64,000 nt of DNA from the NCBI GenBank assembly GCA_030159075.1, contig BROG01000004.1:248001-312000 (forward strand). Reading direction: 5' to 3'. This stretch comes from Atrina japonica. Lineage: Eukaryota > Mollusca > Bivalvia > Pterioida > Pinnidae. Positions 23,421 to 36,354 of the stretch are shown here, piece by piece (the first letter of the stretch is position 1; each line of letters begins with the position of its first letter). The position numbers and the translations under genes are program-made. Under the pieces are notes generated by a model. The model was given only the letters and a program-made list of their open reading frames with translations. It was not told the DNA's origin and searched no databases.

Positions 23421-25780
23421 CAATTTTTCTGTTTATTTGCTTCCGTTTCTTGTAATACTCTATGTTATAAGTGCCTAATTAATCAGAAGGAACATATGAA
23501 ATATTTTTCTAAGGTGATTCCTTTTTTTTGGTACAAAAGGATTTTTTTTCATTTTGCTTTTTTGTATAATACATAATTATGTGTTATTTATTTTAAAACT
23601 CTTTTGAGAAACTACCTGTCTTGAGAGACGGCATTGCAGTGGCACATGGATTTAGAATCATGGTCACTTTGATTCTCTATAAAGAAAACCATGACATGGT
23701 GCATTGTGCATATGTGTATTTAATCCAATATTAAAGGCAACAAAGTAATTTGGTCACCGATTATTTGGTGCAGTCATGATTGACTGCAGTCATTGAAATC
23801 TGTAAGCTTTGTTATTGGTATAGAGCAGTGATTTGGCATTGTGTGCCAAAACATAACAATGGTGATATAAGCCTGTACGTAACATGCTTACATAACTTTA
23901 AGAAAGATTTTGTATGTTAAGTAAATTTTTACAATATTTGTTTATTGAGATGTTAAAGCCAAGCCATAACATTTGAAGTTAGTTTGTGATTTTGCATGTC
24001 AAAAAAGCAAAGATAAACAAATATTTGTGCAGTGTAAGTGTAGAGAATCTTATGCATTTTGAAAAAAAAAGTTGGGAAATTTATGTTTTTTATTTTTTGT
24101 TTATTCGCTTAGATTTAAATAAGCTGTGTTTCTTTATTTGTAATTAGGCTTTTATTCTGGAATAATAGCTCATGCACCATTGTAAAGAAATATGAGCTGT
24201 TGTCTACGATATTTTATACCCAATTCCATCGTCAAAACAAAGTTGTTTACTTCAAATCGCATGTTCTCCCTTGACACACTGTAATCTTATAGAAATTACC
24301 ATAATTTATAGAATTTGTCGGTTACGTTCGGAAAGTTTATTCTAATAATACACATGCATTTGTCTTTTTAACCATCATGATGTGATCTCCGATCTATAGA
24401 AGATAAAAAATACATCAAATTTGCAAGTAAAATTTGCACTGACGACAGCTCAAATAGCTTTGATGTAGTACTGTATACTTTATTCTTTCTTTCCATGTTT
24501 TGAAGTACATGTTCTATGCAATGTTTCACATTATAATGATATGAAATTCATATAATATAAGTTCTATGCAAATTTAAAAGTATGCAATTAAATAATATGC
24601 AGCTCTATATTTCTTGCCAGAATTGTTCTCATTTGTATATTACTAGTAATATTAATTTTTTCATTTACAAATTCATTCAAAAACAAATTGCATTTTACCA
24701 GTTATATATATTACTCATATACCAACAAACTCATCTCCCCTTGTCAGATGGTTTTAGTCTGATAACACCACCCCGCCCCCTTAAATATGTGCAAAGTTTG
24801 TTTCGTATGACATTCTATTGAAAGTGATGATTATATAAAGATATATTTTTCAAATAAATCTTAAAAATATGAACGAATTTTCATCCTATGCATGTGTCTG
24901 CGGAAGGTTGGTGGTCTTTACCCGGGTAACCAGGGTTTCTCCTCCACCAATAAAAACTGGCCGCCATCATATGACTGAAAGATTGTTGAGTATGGCGTAA
25001 AATAAAAAATCAAATCAACCTATGTCCTCTGCTATAACGCTTTACATGACTATTCATTGGTTTTTCATGAATTTCATTGGACAGCCAATGTGACCCCCCA
25101 TACATTTGACATCACATTTACCTTGAGGTAATTTATCAGACTGGAAGCCATTTGCTAGTTTTGGAGATGCTTTAATCTTTTTATTATCCATAAATGTTAT
25201 CAAATGTACATACTAAATTCCTTACCTTTGTCTTGTGGCATTCTGTGTAATCTGACTAATATTTTCCAGGAACTAAAGGCATGTTTTTCAAGGAAACGCA
25301 TGTGTGATATATACTGCTCTGTTGAAGAAGTTGGAAGGACTGATATTATAGTCAAAGCCTCAATATTGTTGCACTTTGTTTGTTAATGTTTTGATTTGTG
25401 CATGCAAAATGCTCAGTATTAAAGTGCCTTCCGCCTAACGTAATAACAGTTCATTTTTGCTTAAGGACATTTATACTTAGCATGCACTTAACTCTGTTTT
25501 GAATGGGAAATTTTACACGGTATAATAAATTAAAATCATTGAAATATTTAGTTTTGTTTCTTAATGAAAAACCAGGTTTATCTTTCCCTATTATTTCTAC
25601 TTGAGATGAATTCCAATAACCCGTCTTGGCAATTCTGATACATTTTGAATTTAAAATTGAAGAATATGGCGAGACTTTATTGTCAGAACATAACACATGC
25701 TAAATAAACTCTTGTTGATGTTTAAACACTGTTACTGTCCATGTTTCTAAGTCATTACTATAGGAATCTTAACAAATACT
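23421..25780. other. Intronic DNA, little recognised
   Basis: AT-rich with no exon-like open frame. It contains one truncated SINE at 24897-25017, listed separately. Confidence 0.4.
24897..25017 (+). mobile_element. 5'-truncated SINE family A
   Basis: Only the 3' half is present: tctgcggaaggttggtggtc, tctcctccaccaataaaaac, tggccgccatcatatgactg and a tail ending gtaaaataaaaaatcaaatc. 5' truncation is typical of LINE-driven insertion. Confidence 0.75.
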
Positions 25781-25781
25781 A

Positions 25782-25965
25782 CAGTGAAATCTGTATATAG
25801 CGGCTACTCAAGGGACCAGAAAATATTGACCTTTATGTGCAGGTGACCCTTATACACAGGTTCACTTTAGTTGAAATATGCAGTCAAGGGACTCGAAAAA
25901 AACTGGCCCTTATAAACAGGTAATTCTTAAATAGAGGTGGCCACTATAGCAGGTTTTACTGTACT
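25782..25965. mobile_element. Palindromic MITE-like element (ACAGT-ended)
   Basis: Left: acagtgaaatctgtatatag and cggctactcaaggg. Right: ggccactatagcaggtttta then ctgtac. The arms are approximate inverted copies with ggaccagaaa and ggactcgaaa in the middle. Confidence 0.6.
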
Positions 25966-25984
25966 GTTATAATATGTCGCATTT

Positions 25985-26540
25985 GCTTGAGATGATAACA
26001 AATTCAGCTGTAGTTACATGTGGCCCAACTGCTCATGTATCTCTGTAAAGTTCTATAGGGGAGATGTTAACAAATTCAGCTGTAGTAACATGTGTCACAA
26101 CTGCTCATATATCTCTGTAAAGTTCTACAAGTATAAGGCAGATGATAGCAGACTCAACTTTTGTAATATGTCACAACTGCTCTGATATCTCAGTAAAGTT
26201 CTGTTAGGGAGATGTTAACAAATTCAACTATATCCATGTGTCACAACTGCTCATATATCTCCGTAAAGTTCTACCAGTACAAGGGAGATGGTAGCAAATT
26301 CAAAAGTAGTAATATGTGTCACAACTGCTCTGATTTTTTGGTAAAGTTCTGTGAAGGAAGATGGTAATAAATCAGTTGTAAGAATGCATGGCAACTATTC
26401 AGATATCTCTATAAGTGAGATGTTAACTAATTCCACTGCAGATCTTATGCTGTATCAGAACTGCTCAAGTATCTCAGTTAAGTTCTGTTGGGGAGACGAT
26501 AACATAACAAATTATAAAAACGCATCACAATTGCTCCATT
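25985..26540. repeat. Degenerate minisatellite of about 71 bp
   Basis: About seven diverged units containing agatgttaacaaattcagct, tgtgtcacaactgctcatat and ctctgtaaagttct. The first two are spaced about 71 bp. Confidence 0.8.
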
Positions 26541-27675
26541 TGGAAACATTTTTAATACTGTAATATTCTATTGTGATTTAATGTACACAATACAGAATGA
26601 TGCCAAAAAAAATTGAAGCCATTATTGAACTTTTAAGTCTCCATTTTCATTTGGTCAACAAATATAAGACAAAAACTTCAAATGAATAAACAAGCATACA
26701 AACAAAATAAATGTTTGATGACGTTATTTAGAAAACTATTACAGATGATATTACTAACACTCATCATCATTGGTTTCTGAACTCGTACTAGTGCATGCAT
26801 CCTCAACTACCATTTTTACAAATGGATTCTGGGTAATCTAATCATATTTGTGATATTTATGAGGGTAAAAGTACTAACAGTTTTCTTTATTTCATTACTG
26901 TAAAGTTACAGCTAAAACAAATTGGTACTGATGAGGTCTCTTACCTTATCAATCTTAAGGTGACTCTCTGTTATCACATGTAAGAACATGTTCTGAAGTC
27001 TACAAAGCTATCATTGATATTTGGGTGCCGATATTTTGATTGTATGAAATGAGGTAAAAGTTTGACAGTGATTTTATGTAGTGAAATAGTTTATCTAAAA
27101 AGTGAAAATGTCTACAAAATGAATTGTTAAAATGACATCGAATGAAAGCTATTTGTTTGTTTGTTTTTGTTTGTTTTCTGAATGTTTGACCACTGTCTCT
27201 GTTAAACTGTCTTAGAATTGTCTCAATATCTTCATTTTATATGGTGATTGTGATCACAAAATGTATACAAGTGCCTTACTTGTTCAACTGAAAGTGAATT
27301 AAAGTTTTGTCAAGGACTGACAGTCTGCCTTTTTTTCCTTTTGTCAGATCTCTATTTTTATTGTACACTTTGATGTTCTTGATGAAAATCTGTTACAGAT
27401 TTTATAGAGAGTAGAATTATAGATTACTATTCAATAACTTTTGTACATATATTTTGACAAGCCTGTTCAGAGCCAAGGATCGATAAAAACTGTTTTCCTT
27501 CAAATATATTTATGGTGTTGGCAAAATTATGAGGTATTGCGAAATATCAAACATTTGACTTTTATAATGTCTCTGTTTTCTCCCATCATATCTTTCAGTT
27601 CTGTCTCAACTTTATGTTTTGTAAATTCATCGTATTTTGATTTTTGTTTTTGTTTTTCTTGAGTATTTTGTGTAC
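26541..27675. other. Intronic DNA, nothing recognised
   Basis: AT-rich, no exon, no repeat of note apart from a short TTTGTTTG run near 27155. Confidence 0.4.
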
Positions 27676-27858
27676 TACAGTCAAACCTGTATTAAGAGAC
27701 ATCTCTCATGAGAGACAACCTTTCTTGTGAGATTACATTCTGAAAACCACTTAGTTAACTAATCTTTTATGTAAAACCTCTTTTAAGAGACCACCTGTCT
27801 TAAGAGACCACATGTAAATGACAGATGGGTTGGTCTGTCAAGACAGGTTTCACTGTAC
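27676..27858. mobile_element. MITE family 1, palindromic
   Basis: It begins tacagtcaaacctgtattaa and gagacatctc and ends ggtctgtcaagacaggtttc then actgta. The two arms are inverted. Confidence 0.75.
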
Positions 27859-27972
27859 TACTATTATGACCTGTCTGGAGGAAATGTTAACCATGGCCTT
27901 TTGTTGTGCGTATACTTAGATATCTTAGTATCCACAGACATCTAAAGGCAATACTAGTATCTTCTTCAGCCT

Positions 27973-28206
27973 CTGTGGGCGATTGGTTATAGCATCTCGC
28001 TTTGGACCATTAAGTCTCTCACTGCTGGTCAGTGCAGATTTGAGCCTCACTGGAACCTAAGCTGTGAGAAAGTTTGCCAGTTCACTTATGGAAGGCTTTT
28101 GGTCTCTTCTTGGATACATTGTAAACAGGTTCTGTCCTCCACCATTAAAAACTTGTCGCCACCATGTTACTGAAAAATTGTTAAGTGTGATGTTAAACAC
28201 TCTTCA
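27973..28206 (+). mobile_element. SINE family A copy
   Basis: Head ctctgtgggcgattggttat, then gaaccta near 28050, ctccaccattaaaaac, and tail ctgaaaaattgttaagtgtg. Diverged from the 7691 copy. Confidence 0.72.
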
Positions 28207-28839
28207 AAACTCCAACCAGTATTTTTTTACTGCTACCAGTTTCTTTTTAATCTGTTGTAAAGTGTGTTAGGCTTGCCAAAGATATTTTCAACAATAGCAT
28301 TACTTGTACATAGGTGGTTAATGGTTCTAAAAATAAAAAATTGATCTTTCATCTCCATCCCTGCCATTTTTTAATTAAGTTGTTGTTAACCTTCAAACAG
28401 ATTTTTGTTGTAAAATTGTATATGTTACTTGTATCAATCCATACTTGTTGGTAGTGAGTGCTTTCAGTCAAAATTGTTTCTGACTATAAAATTGAAACAG
28501 TGATCTAGGTCTTTCTATATAGTTTTGTTAAGTTTGTATGGGGGTACTTTTATCAATTTTACATTTCAATTTAATTTAGGTTATAAAAACAACTTCTAAA
28601 AACAGACACACTACATTACATTTAGTAAATGTATTATAAAAATTTAATTTGAAAGCATTGAAAAGAACCAAGCTTTTAAAACAGGCTTAATGCAGTACAA
28701 TATACATGTACTCCAATAGGTGTACCCTATGGTTTTAATTAAAAAGTGTCATATCTTAAGGTTTTAGATAAACACATGTGTTGTAGGCAAGTATGTTATA
28801 AAACAGATACCACATAACATTACATATAGTAACTTATGT
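28207..28839. other. Intronic DNA, nothing recognised
   Basis: AT-rich; no exon or clear repeat. Confidence 0.4.
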
Positions 28840-28932
28840 CCTAACTCATCAAACCCTGAAAAACAATGGATTCTCCTGTAAATCAATGAATTAGCCCAGT
28901 CCAAATGTGTCTTTAGGGATGAATGAGTTAAG
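28840..28932. mobile_element. TTAA-type palindromic MITE
   Basis: ctaactcatcaaaccctgaa and aacaatggattctcctgt on the left, ccagtccaaatgtgtcttta and gggatgaatgagttaa on the right; opposite orientation to the 20841 copy. Confidence 0.7.
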
Positions 28933-29004
28933 GTTTTAGTTATGTGTGAAAAAATGAGACTTCTATTACATTTCACTATATACACTAAATATTGTTATAA
29001 TACA

Positions 29005-29412
29005 CAGCTTTAAAGCAGACATATTGCATTCCATACTATGGTCATTGAAAAAACAGTATTACATTCTGTGGTTAAAGCAGACATATTGCATTACATTTCA
29101 CTATATACACTAAATATTGTTATAATACACAGCTTTAAAGCAGACATATTGCATTACATTTCACTATATACACTAAAGTTTGTTATAATACACAGCTTCA
29201 AATTAGACATATTGCATTACATTTCACTATATACACTAAATATTGTTATAATACACAGCTTTAAAGCAGACATATTGCATTACATTTCACTATATACACT
29301 AAAGTTTGTTATAATACACAGCTTTAAAGCAGACATATTGCATTACATACTATGGTCATTGAAAAAACAGTATTACATTCTGTGGTTAAAGCAGACATAT
29401 TGCTCAACAAAC
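29005..29412. repeat. Minisatellite, about 63-bp units
   Basis: Units carry ttacatttcactatatacac, gttataatacacagctttaa and agcagacatattgca. About six copies, two of them replaced by a variant with tatggtcattgaaaaaacag. Confidence 0.85.
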
Positions 29413-29445
29413 TACAGTAAACAGACACACTACATTATACATGTA

Positions 29446-29672
29446 TAGGTCTACCAAGGTAAATTGGCACATGTTTACAAACACAACGAGTCCAAATTAA
29501 ATCATAACAGGGGTGACAAGCCTGTCGGCACAAAAAATATTAGAGCTTCAGTAATGCACTGAATCCGTGCAAGACAAAATGTTTCATCTGTACAACCTAT
29601 ATTTGGAAAATAGACTGTATTGTTTTGGTTTTTGACTGATCCCGGATGTGACATTTTATGTTGGCGGACCTA
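29446..29672. mobile_element. MITE-E (TA + GGTCTACC terminal repeats)
   Basis: Left end ggtctaccaaggtaaattgg at 29448; right end ttggcggacc at 29661-29670; TA on both sides. The interior has taacaggggtgacaagcctg and gtacaacctatatttggaaa. It sits between two tandem arrays. Confidence 0.7.
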
Positions 29673-29694
29673 TACTTCACTATACATTTACTAA

Positions 29695-30175
29695 AGCTTG
29701 TTATGAACACAGCTTTAAAGCAGACATATTGCTCTACATACTATGGTCAATAGATAAAAAGGATTATATTCTATGGTTAAAGCTGACATATTGCTGTACA
29801 AACTATGGACAATAGATAAAAAAGAATATATTCTATTGTTAAAGCTGACATATTGCTCTACAAACTATGGTCAATAGATAAAAAGCATTATATTCTATGG
29901 TTAAAGCTGATATATTGCTGTACAAACTATGGTCAATAGATAAAAAGCATTATATTTTATGGTTAAAGCTGACATATTGCTGTACAAACTATGGTCAATA
30001 GATAAAAATCATTATATTCTATGGTTAAAGCTGACATATTGCTGTACAAACTATGGTCAATAGATAAAAAGCATTATATTCTATGGTTAAATCTGACATA
30101 TTGCTGTACAAACTATGGTCAATAGATAAAAAGCATTATATTCTATGGTTAAACTGACATATTGCTCTACAAACT
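29695..30175. repeat. Minisatellite, about 62-bp units
   Basis: About seven copies containing aactatggtcaatagataaa, agcattatattctatggtta and aagctgacatattgctgtac. The unit shares gacatattgc with the flanking arrays, so the arrays are probably related. Confidence 0.88.
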
Positions 30176-30199
30176 ACAGTAAACAGACACACTGCATTA

Positions 30200-30540
30200 T
30201 ACATGTACTTCACTATACATTTACTAAAGTTTGTTATAAACACAGCTTTAAAGCAGACATATTGCATTACATTTCACTATATACACTTAGTTTGTTATAA
30301 ACACAGCTTTAAAGCAGACATATTGCATTACATTTCACTATATACACTAAAGTTTGTTATAAACACAGCTTTAAAGCAGACATATTGCATTACATTTCAC
30401 TATATACACTAAAGTTTGTTATAAACACAGCTTTAAGACAGACATATTACATTACATTTCACTATATACACTAAAGTTTGTTTTAAACATAGCTTTAAAG
30501 CAGACATGTTGCATTACATACTACTTTACACAGACACACT
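30200..30540. repeat. Minisatellite, about 63-bp units, second block
   Basis: Five copies of the 29005-29412 type unit (gtttgttataaacacagctt, agcagacatattgcattaca). Confidence 0.88.
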
Positions 30541-31015
30541 GAACTGTATACTTCAGAATAACTATCATAAAGATTTAGTTTAATTTATCATAACAAATCC
30601 ACAAGAAAAATCTTTCCCTTAGTGTATGATATATAGTTTAATTTAGATCAATAAATCAACGGTTTATAAACTTGCTGACCTGACAGATTTGTTGACAATA
30701 TAGGTGGGGCATAGGTGAGGTGTAAATGTGTATTAACCTGTAGTGAAGATGTTTAGTCTTGGCCAGGTGAAAATATTAACCTTTGGGAGCATGAAAACAA
30801 TTGTGAAAGTTTAAATCCAGAACTAACATGCTAACTGTGCTTGGTATATTTAGTCAGAATGTTTTAAAATTTTGTAAATACTCCTTAAGTATTATTACAT
30901 AGTTTTCTTTGTACTGCTTAAAGACAAACCCATTGTTAAGTAAACCATGACTATACAAGTGAAACGAGTAAGAAAGATCATAGGTCATCATAGGTGCATT
31001 TGTTATCCTGGAACC
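30541..31015. other. Intronic DNA, nothing recognised
   Basis: No exon or repeat of note; ends at a CA/CCCACA-rich lead into the dinucleotide array. Confidence 0.4.
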
Positions 31016-31045
31016 CACACACATGCACACCCCCACACACACCCA

Positions 31046-31202
<157 letters not shown>

Positions 31203-31209
31203 GTGACAT

Positions 31210-32820
31210 AATCTTTTGATCTCTATGTTTGTTTTAGAATGCGAGTGATTTTGTTTCGTTTGGACTGTGAGTCATCAATGTACATGTACATTGTTAAACA
31301 ACTAAAGTTAAAATACCTGAACGTGTTTAAATGAAATAGGAAATTAGGTTGTGACTGTACAGATGATAAGATTTTATTAAGTTTTTAAACTTGTATTGAC
31401 CAAGGCATTGGGAAAATATTATTCAAATTTTTCTTTGAAGTATTTGATTCAATATGCATCATTGAATTATATGTATATGTTCTATATGTTCTAATTAAAA
31501 TGATTGTATTGTTGACCTCTCTTTTATTTTCTTTATGACAGTTTTTCTAGTAAATTCAGATCCCTACAATGCATGTGGTTTAAACACAATTTTAATTAAT
31601 GCAGAATATGTCAAGATGTAACAGAATCTTGTTTCATGTTCAACTTTCAGCAGTTGGCATTAAATTAGAAAGTGACAGGGATGAGTCAGGGAGCATCTTT
31701 AAATGGTGCTTTTAATTAAAATCTTTTATCATAAGTGACCTGAAGCAAACATCACAGGGAATGAATGTTTATGGCACATAAAAAATAAATCCTTAGGAAA
31801 TGTTGATCATATCAAAATGGTATATTTTGCATATGGTTGCAAGTCTTTTTGAATATTAAAAAAGAAATAAATAAAACTGCAGCAAAAGTAATCATGGCCA
31901 CATTGTAGTTCATATCTGGTCTTAAATGATTCAAAATTGTAAGTCTTAAAAGAAATAAAACAAATGTTCTTTGTTGTTTTTTGTTTGTTTATTGTTTTAA
32001 TTCCCTAATCTTAATTTTAGATTTTTGTTTTTTGTTTTTACGTAAATTTTACCAGATTTTATACTCAGTATGTAGGCATCTTTTATGTTTATTTTTTAAA
32101 TGATACTGTACATACTGTGGAAAATTTTGTGGGGTTAAAATCCCATTGTTTTAAAGATAAAACAAATTTGTTGACATTTAATGTCTATGAAATATAAACA
32201 CCCTGTTTATATAGGAACATATTACTGGTTATACTTTTTGAAATTTGTTTAAATTTGTTGAGTTAAAATTTTGTTGATAAATGTAAACAATAAAATAAAC
32301 AAAATTAAAACCACAATGACAATTTTCTGATTCTACAGTACTGAATGTCTGACTGACATTGAGATCTTCACTTTGAGTGATTCATAAAAACAATTAAAAC
32401 AGATAGAGGAATATTGTACCTATGAAATACCCTCATTGAAAAAGGTTTACAAATATATACATTGTAATAGTATGGATATTTTCATTATAAATCTTTGATG
32501 TTCTCATTTATTCCTAAATGGGATTTAAAATAGTAGAAAAACAACTGACCTAGTTTTCTTGCAATAGGACATTATAAAATGTTATTGAAGAAGAAACAGG
32601 TGATGTTTGAACTAAGGGGTAGATGTACTACAACATGTACATATTAGGTAAGACTCTAGGGGTACAATGCTAACATATTGATTACAAAATGGCAAACAGA
32701 TTTAATGGCAGTGAACTTGACCTTATCAGTCAATGTCAGTTACAAAGAAATGGTGACAAATTTATTTGCATGTCCACTTTTAAATAAACAGGAAGTTTGC
32801 TTAGTCCTTAAGCTTTTCTT
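31210..32820. other. Intronic DNA, nothing recognised
   Basis: AT-rich. A perfect 18-bp palindrome caatgtacatgtacattg lies at about 31275-31293. No exon or other repeat seen. Confidence 0.4.
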
Positions 32821-32822
32821 GG

Positions 32823-33876
32823 GTCATTGACTACATACTACATGAGTGTAGGATGTCCTGAGGTCATTGAGTATATATTGCATGAGTGTAGGCTGTCCTG
32901 AGGTTGTTGTCTATACACTACATTAGTGTAGGCTGTCCTGAGGTTGTTGTCTATGCACTATATGAGTGTAGGCTGTCCTGAGGTCATTGCCAATGTATTG
33001 CATGAGCATAGGCTATCCTGAGGTTATTGGCTATGTATTACATGTATGTAGGCTGTTTGATGCAATGGTATATACATTCTACATAAGTGTATGCTGTTAT
33101 GATGCCATTGTATACATACTACATAAGTGTAGCCTGTTCTGACATCATTCTCTACATTCTACATGAGTGTAGGTTATTCTGAGGTCATTGACTACATACT
33201 CCATGAGTAGACCCATATAGGCCCTTCCGAGGTCATTGACAACATACTACATAAGTGTAGGCTGTTCAGGGGTCATTGTCTACATACTACATGAGTGTAT
33301 GCTGTTCTGGGGTCATTGTCTACTTACTACATGAATGTAGGCTGTTCAGGGGTCATTGTCTACATACTACATGAGTGTAGGCTGTTCAGGGGTCATTGTC
33401 TACATACTACATGAGTGTAGGCTGTTCAGGGGTCATTGTCTACATACTACATGACTGTAGGCTGTTCAGGGGTCATTGCCTACATACTACATGAGTGTAT
33501 GCTGTTCGGGGGTCATTGTCTACATACTACTTGATTGTAGGTTGTTCAGGGGTCATTGTCTACATACTACATGAGTGTAGGCTGTTCGGGGGTCATTGTC
33601 TACATACTACATGACTGTAGGCTGTTCAGGGGTCATTGTCTACATACTACATGACTGTAGGCTGTTCGGGGGTCATTGTCTACATACTACATGACTGTAG
33701 GCTGTTCAGGGGTCATTGTCTACATACTACATGAGTGTAGGCTGTTCAGGGGTCATTGTCTACATACTACATGACTGTAGGCTGTTCAGGGGTCATTGTC
33801 TACATACTACATGACTGTAGGCTATTCAGGGGTCATTGTCTACATACTACATGAGTGTAGGCTATTCTGAGGTTAA
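32823..33876. repeat. 40-bp minisatellite, about 26 copies
   Basis: Unit contains ggtcattgtctacatactac and atgagtgtaggctgttcagg. The first third (32823-33240) is degenerate and the rest highly homogeneous, with atgagtgtag/atgactgtag alternatives, as expected for growth and conversion at one end. Confidence 0.93.
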
Positions 33877-34760
33877 ACTGCATATGTGATTTTGATTTAG
33901 AATTTCCCACGTGAATGGTAGGTAACTGATTTGCTCTTTTTTTGTCATTGTTGTCCTACATTTATTTCTATTATTTCTTTTTCACCAAAATTGTTATTGA
34001 CATTGTGCAGCATGGCAGATACATGAAAGGAGGAAGTTTCATGTAAACAGTTGCACATGATTCTTTCAGCTACTTTAGTTATTGTATGTCTTGTAGAATT
34101 AACTAATGCATTTACATTATTGAACCCTTCCAATGTTGTTAAACTGTTGTGATGATATTAGACTACCAGACAGGAAGTCACAAGGGAATCATTTTGTATC
34201 CAGTATAGACCAGACAGATTATTACATCTTCATCTACAGAGATATTGTGGCAGCTTTATGGCCTTTCAGGAGTTGAGAGAATTAAGGCAACTATAGAGAT
34301 ATACTGATATCACCTTATTTGAACTTTAGTTCGTCTGTCTGTTCATTAGGTTGTTCAGGCTCTACCTGACATGGTAATCATGGAAAATGTTTATAATAAA
34401 GTCAGATTGCTATATGGATGCTTCAGATATGTGACACAAAGTCAGATTGCTATAGATACAAGTTGCTAAAGAAACAGGTTGCTATAGACACATGCCACTG
34501 CTGTGGGATTGGGAGCATATTGATAAATTTTAAAACTACTATAAACAAGATTTGTTATAGAGTTTTACAAAAACTACACACTGGAAGTTTTTCATTGTTG
34601 GGTCAACATGCATAAAAGCAATGACAAAAACAGCAACAAAATCTCTCGAAATCTTAACATTCAAATGCTTAGTTAGTACGGCTTATTGATTATCAAACTG
34701 AAATATATTTTCAGTCACTAATTTCAGAGTTCACTGTTCAGGCATTCCTTTTCATCTAAC
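33877..34760. other. Intronic DNA, nothing recognised
   Basis: No exon. A short local duplication (agtcagattgctata) lies at 34400-34455. Confidence 0.4.
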
Positions 34761-34992
34761 TACTGTATACCTGAAAATTTTCGCCCCTGGTTATTTTCTA
34801 CCTTTTTCCAACAGAAAACATATTCACCCTGTCTTAAATTCGCCCTAAATCACCATAGTCTCATGGATGGTATGTATGTCCATGCTTCAGTTATTTAGCT
34901 CGAAAATGTCAATTTCATTTTAGATTCGACTTCTTATCTAAGGGCGAAAAATGGCGAAAATTAAACAGAAGCAAAAATTTCCAGGTATACAA
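34761..34992 (+). mobile_element. MITE-D (TACTGTATACCTG termini)
   Basis: Left end tactgtatacctgaaaattt then tcgcccctgg; right end atttccaggtatacaatga. The interior has catagtctcatggatggtat. Related to 35640-35861 in the opposite orientation. Confidence 0.75.
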
Positions 34993-35510
34993 TGACTAAT
35001 CTTTTAGATTGTTAATTTTTCATGGGTACTGATGCTTGTAGGTACCTGAACAGAAAGGTTCTATGAAATTACCAATCACATGGTTAGTCATCACAAATGA
35101 TGAAGACGGAATTGTGAATATGGCTGACAGATAACGTACAGCTGATTCATATACACACACACATTAAGTCTTGTAATCATCAATAATTTCTGAGCACTTC
35201 TGCTTTTAGTCATATTGCTTCTCTGTAGAACATTTTAGTTGCTGATTAAAGCTAACTTCTCATGATTATTGATAAATCCGTCAAGTTTTTTGTTTTTTTT
35301 CTTCAATGTAAATCTGAAGCCAAACATGAAAAAAAATTTGTTTGATGTGATTTGACCCACCCACCTTAAAGAAATCTTTTCTTAGAAAAAGATCTGAAAT
35401 TTTGTCCAAGTTACCTATCAAAATTAAAAAGGATATAAAAAAGATTTTTGCCTATTGATGACATACTTCTGATGGTCCCTGACGGTCAGGATATATCAAA
35501 CAAATAATAA
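34993..35510. other. Intronic spacer between MITEs
   Basis: AT-rich; nothing recognised. Confidence 0.4.
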
Positions 35511-35600
35511 TTAACTCATCAACCCCTGAAAAACAATGGACTGGTCCAAATCAATGACTTGGACCAGTCCAAATGTGTCTGTAAGGTTGAATGAGTTAAT
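35511..35600. mobile_element. TTAA-flanked near-perfect palindrome (MITE)
   Basis: ttaactcatcaacccctgaa ... ggactggtccaaatcaatga ... cttggaccagtccaaatgtg ... atgagttaa. The arms pair almost end to end; it is the clearest member of the family. Confidence 0.8.
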
Positions 35601-35639
35601 TATGGCCTGAGATGATTCCTTTTACCACTGCAAAAGAAA

Positions 35640-35861
35640 TACTGTATACCTGGACATTTTCGCTCCCATTTAATTTTTGCCCTAAGATGAGAGGACGAAT
35701 TTAAAATGAAAGTGAAAATTTCAAGCTAAATAATCAAAGCACTGACATACATACCAGCCATGAGACTACGATGATTTAGGGCAAATTTAAGATGGGGTGA
35801 ATATGTTTTCTGTCCTAAAAGAGCGAAAATAATCAGGGGTGAAATTTTCCAGGTATACAGT
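35640..35861 (-). mobile_element. MITE-D, inverted relative to 34761
   Basis: Left end tactgtatacctggacattt, right end attttccaggtatacagt. The interior ccatgagactacgatgattt is the reverse complement of the 34761 copy's centre. Confidence 0.75.
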
Positions 35862-36180
35862 TCCTGTGTGGTAAAGTTGGAATTCAAGGTTTTTTGAAGC
35901 TGTGCGTTTGTCACAAACATACAAGATGTTAAACTCAAATTTCACATTACCAGTATATATAACTCAAACTGATGACAGGTATATGTTAAAGTTTGCTTTA
36001 TTATTCAAAATAATTTCAATAAAAAGCATCTTGATGCATACAGGTAAAAGACATGTATAAATACTGGTAGGCGGAGGTCGTATAAAGCAACACTTCTGAC
36101 TCAGCATGGGAACTGACATAATATTCAAGTCTCAAATAGTTTTTCTTTTTTTTTTTGTTTCAGTTATAAAAGCAGCTATT

Positions 36181-36273
36181 TTAACTCATCAAACCCTGAA
36201 AAAAACAATGGACTCTTCTGCAAATCAATGACTTAGACCAGTCCAAATGTGTTTTCAGGGGTGAATAAGTTAA
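36181..36273. mobile_element. TTAA-flanked palindromic MITE
   Basis: ttaactcatcaaaccctgaa, aacaatggactcttctgc, gaccagtccaaatgtgtttt and caggggtgaataagttaa. Confidence 0.75.
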
Positions 36274-36354
36274 AGGTGCAATAGAAAACCTGTCAATGAT
36301 CCATGAAAAGACTACTTGCATTTCACAAATAAACTGGCATACCTGACCACATAA

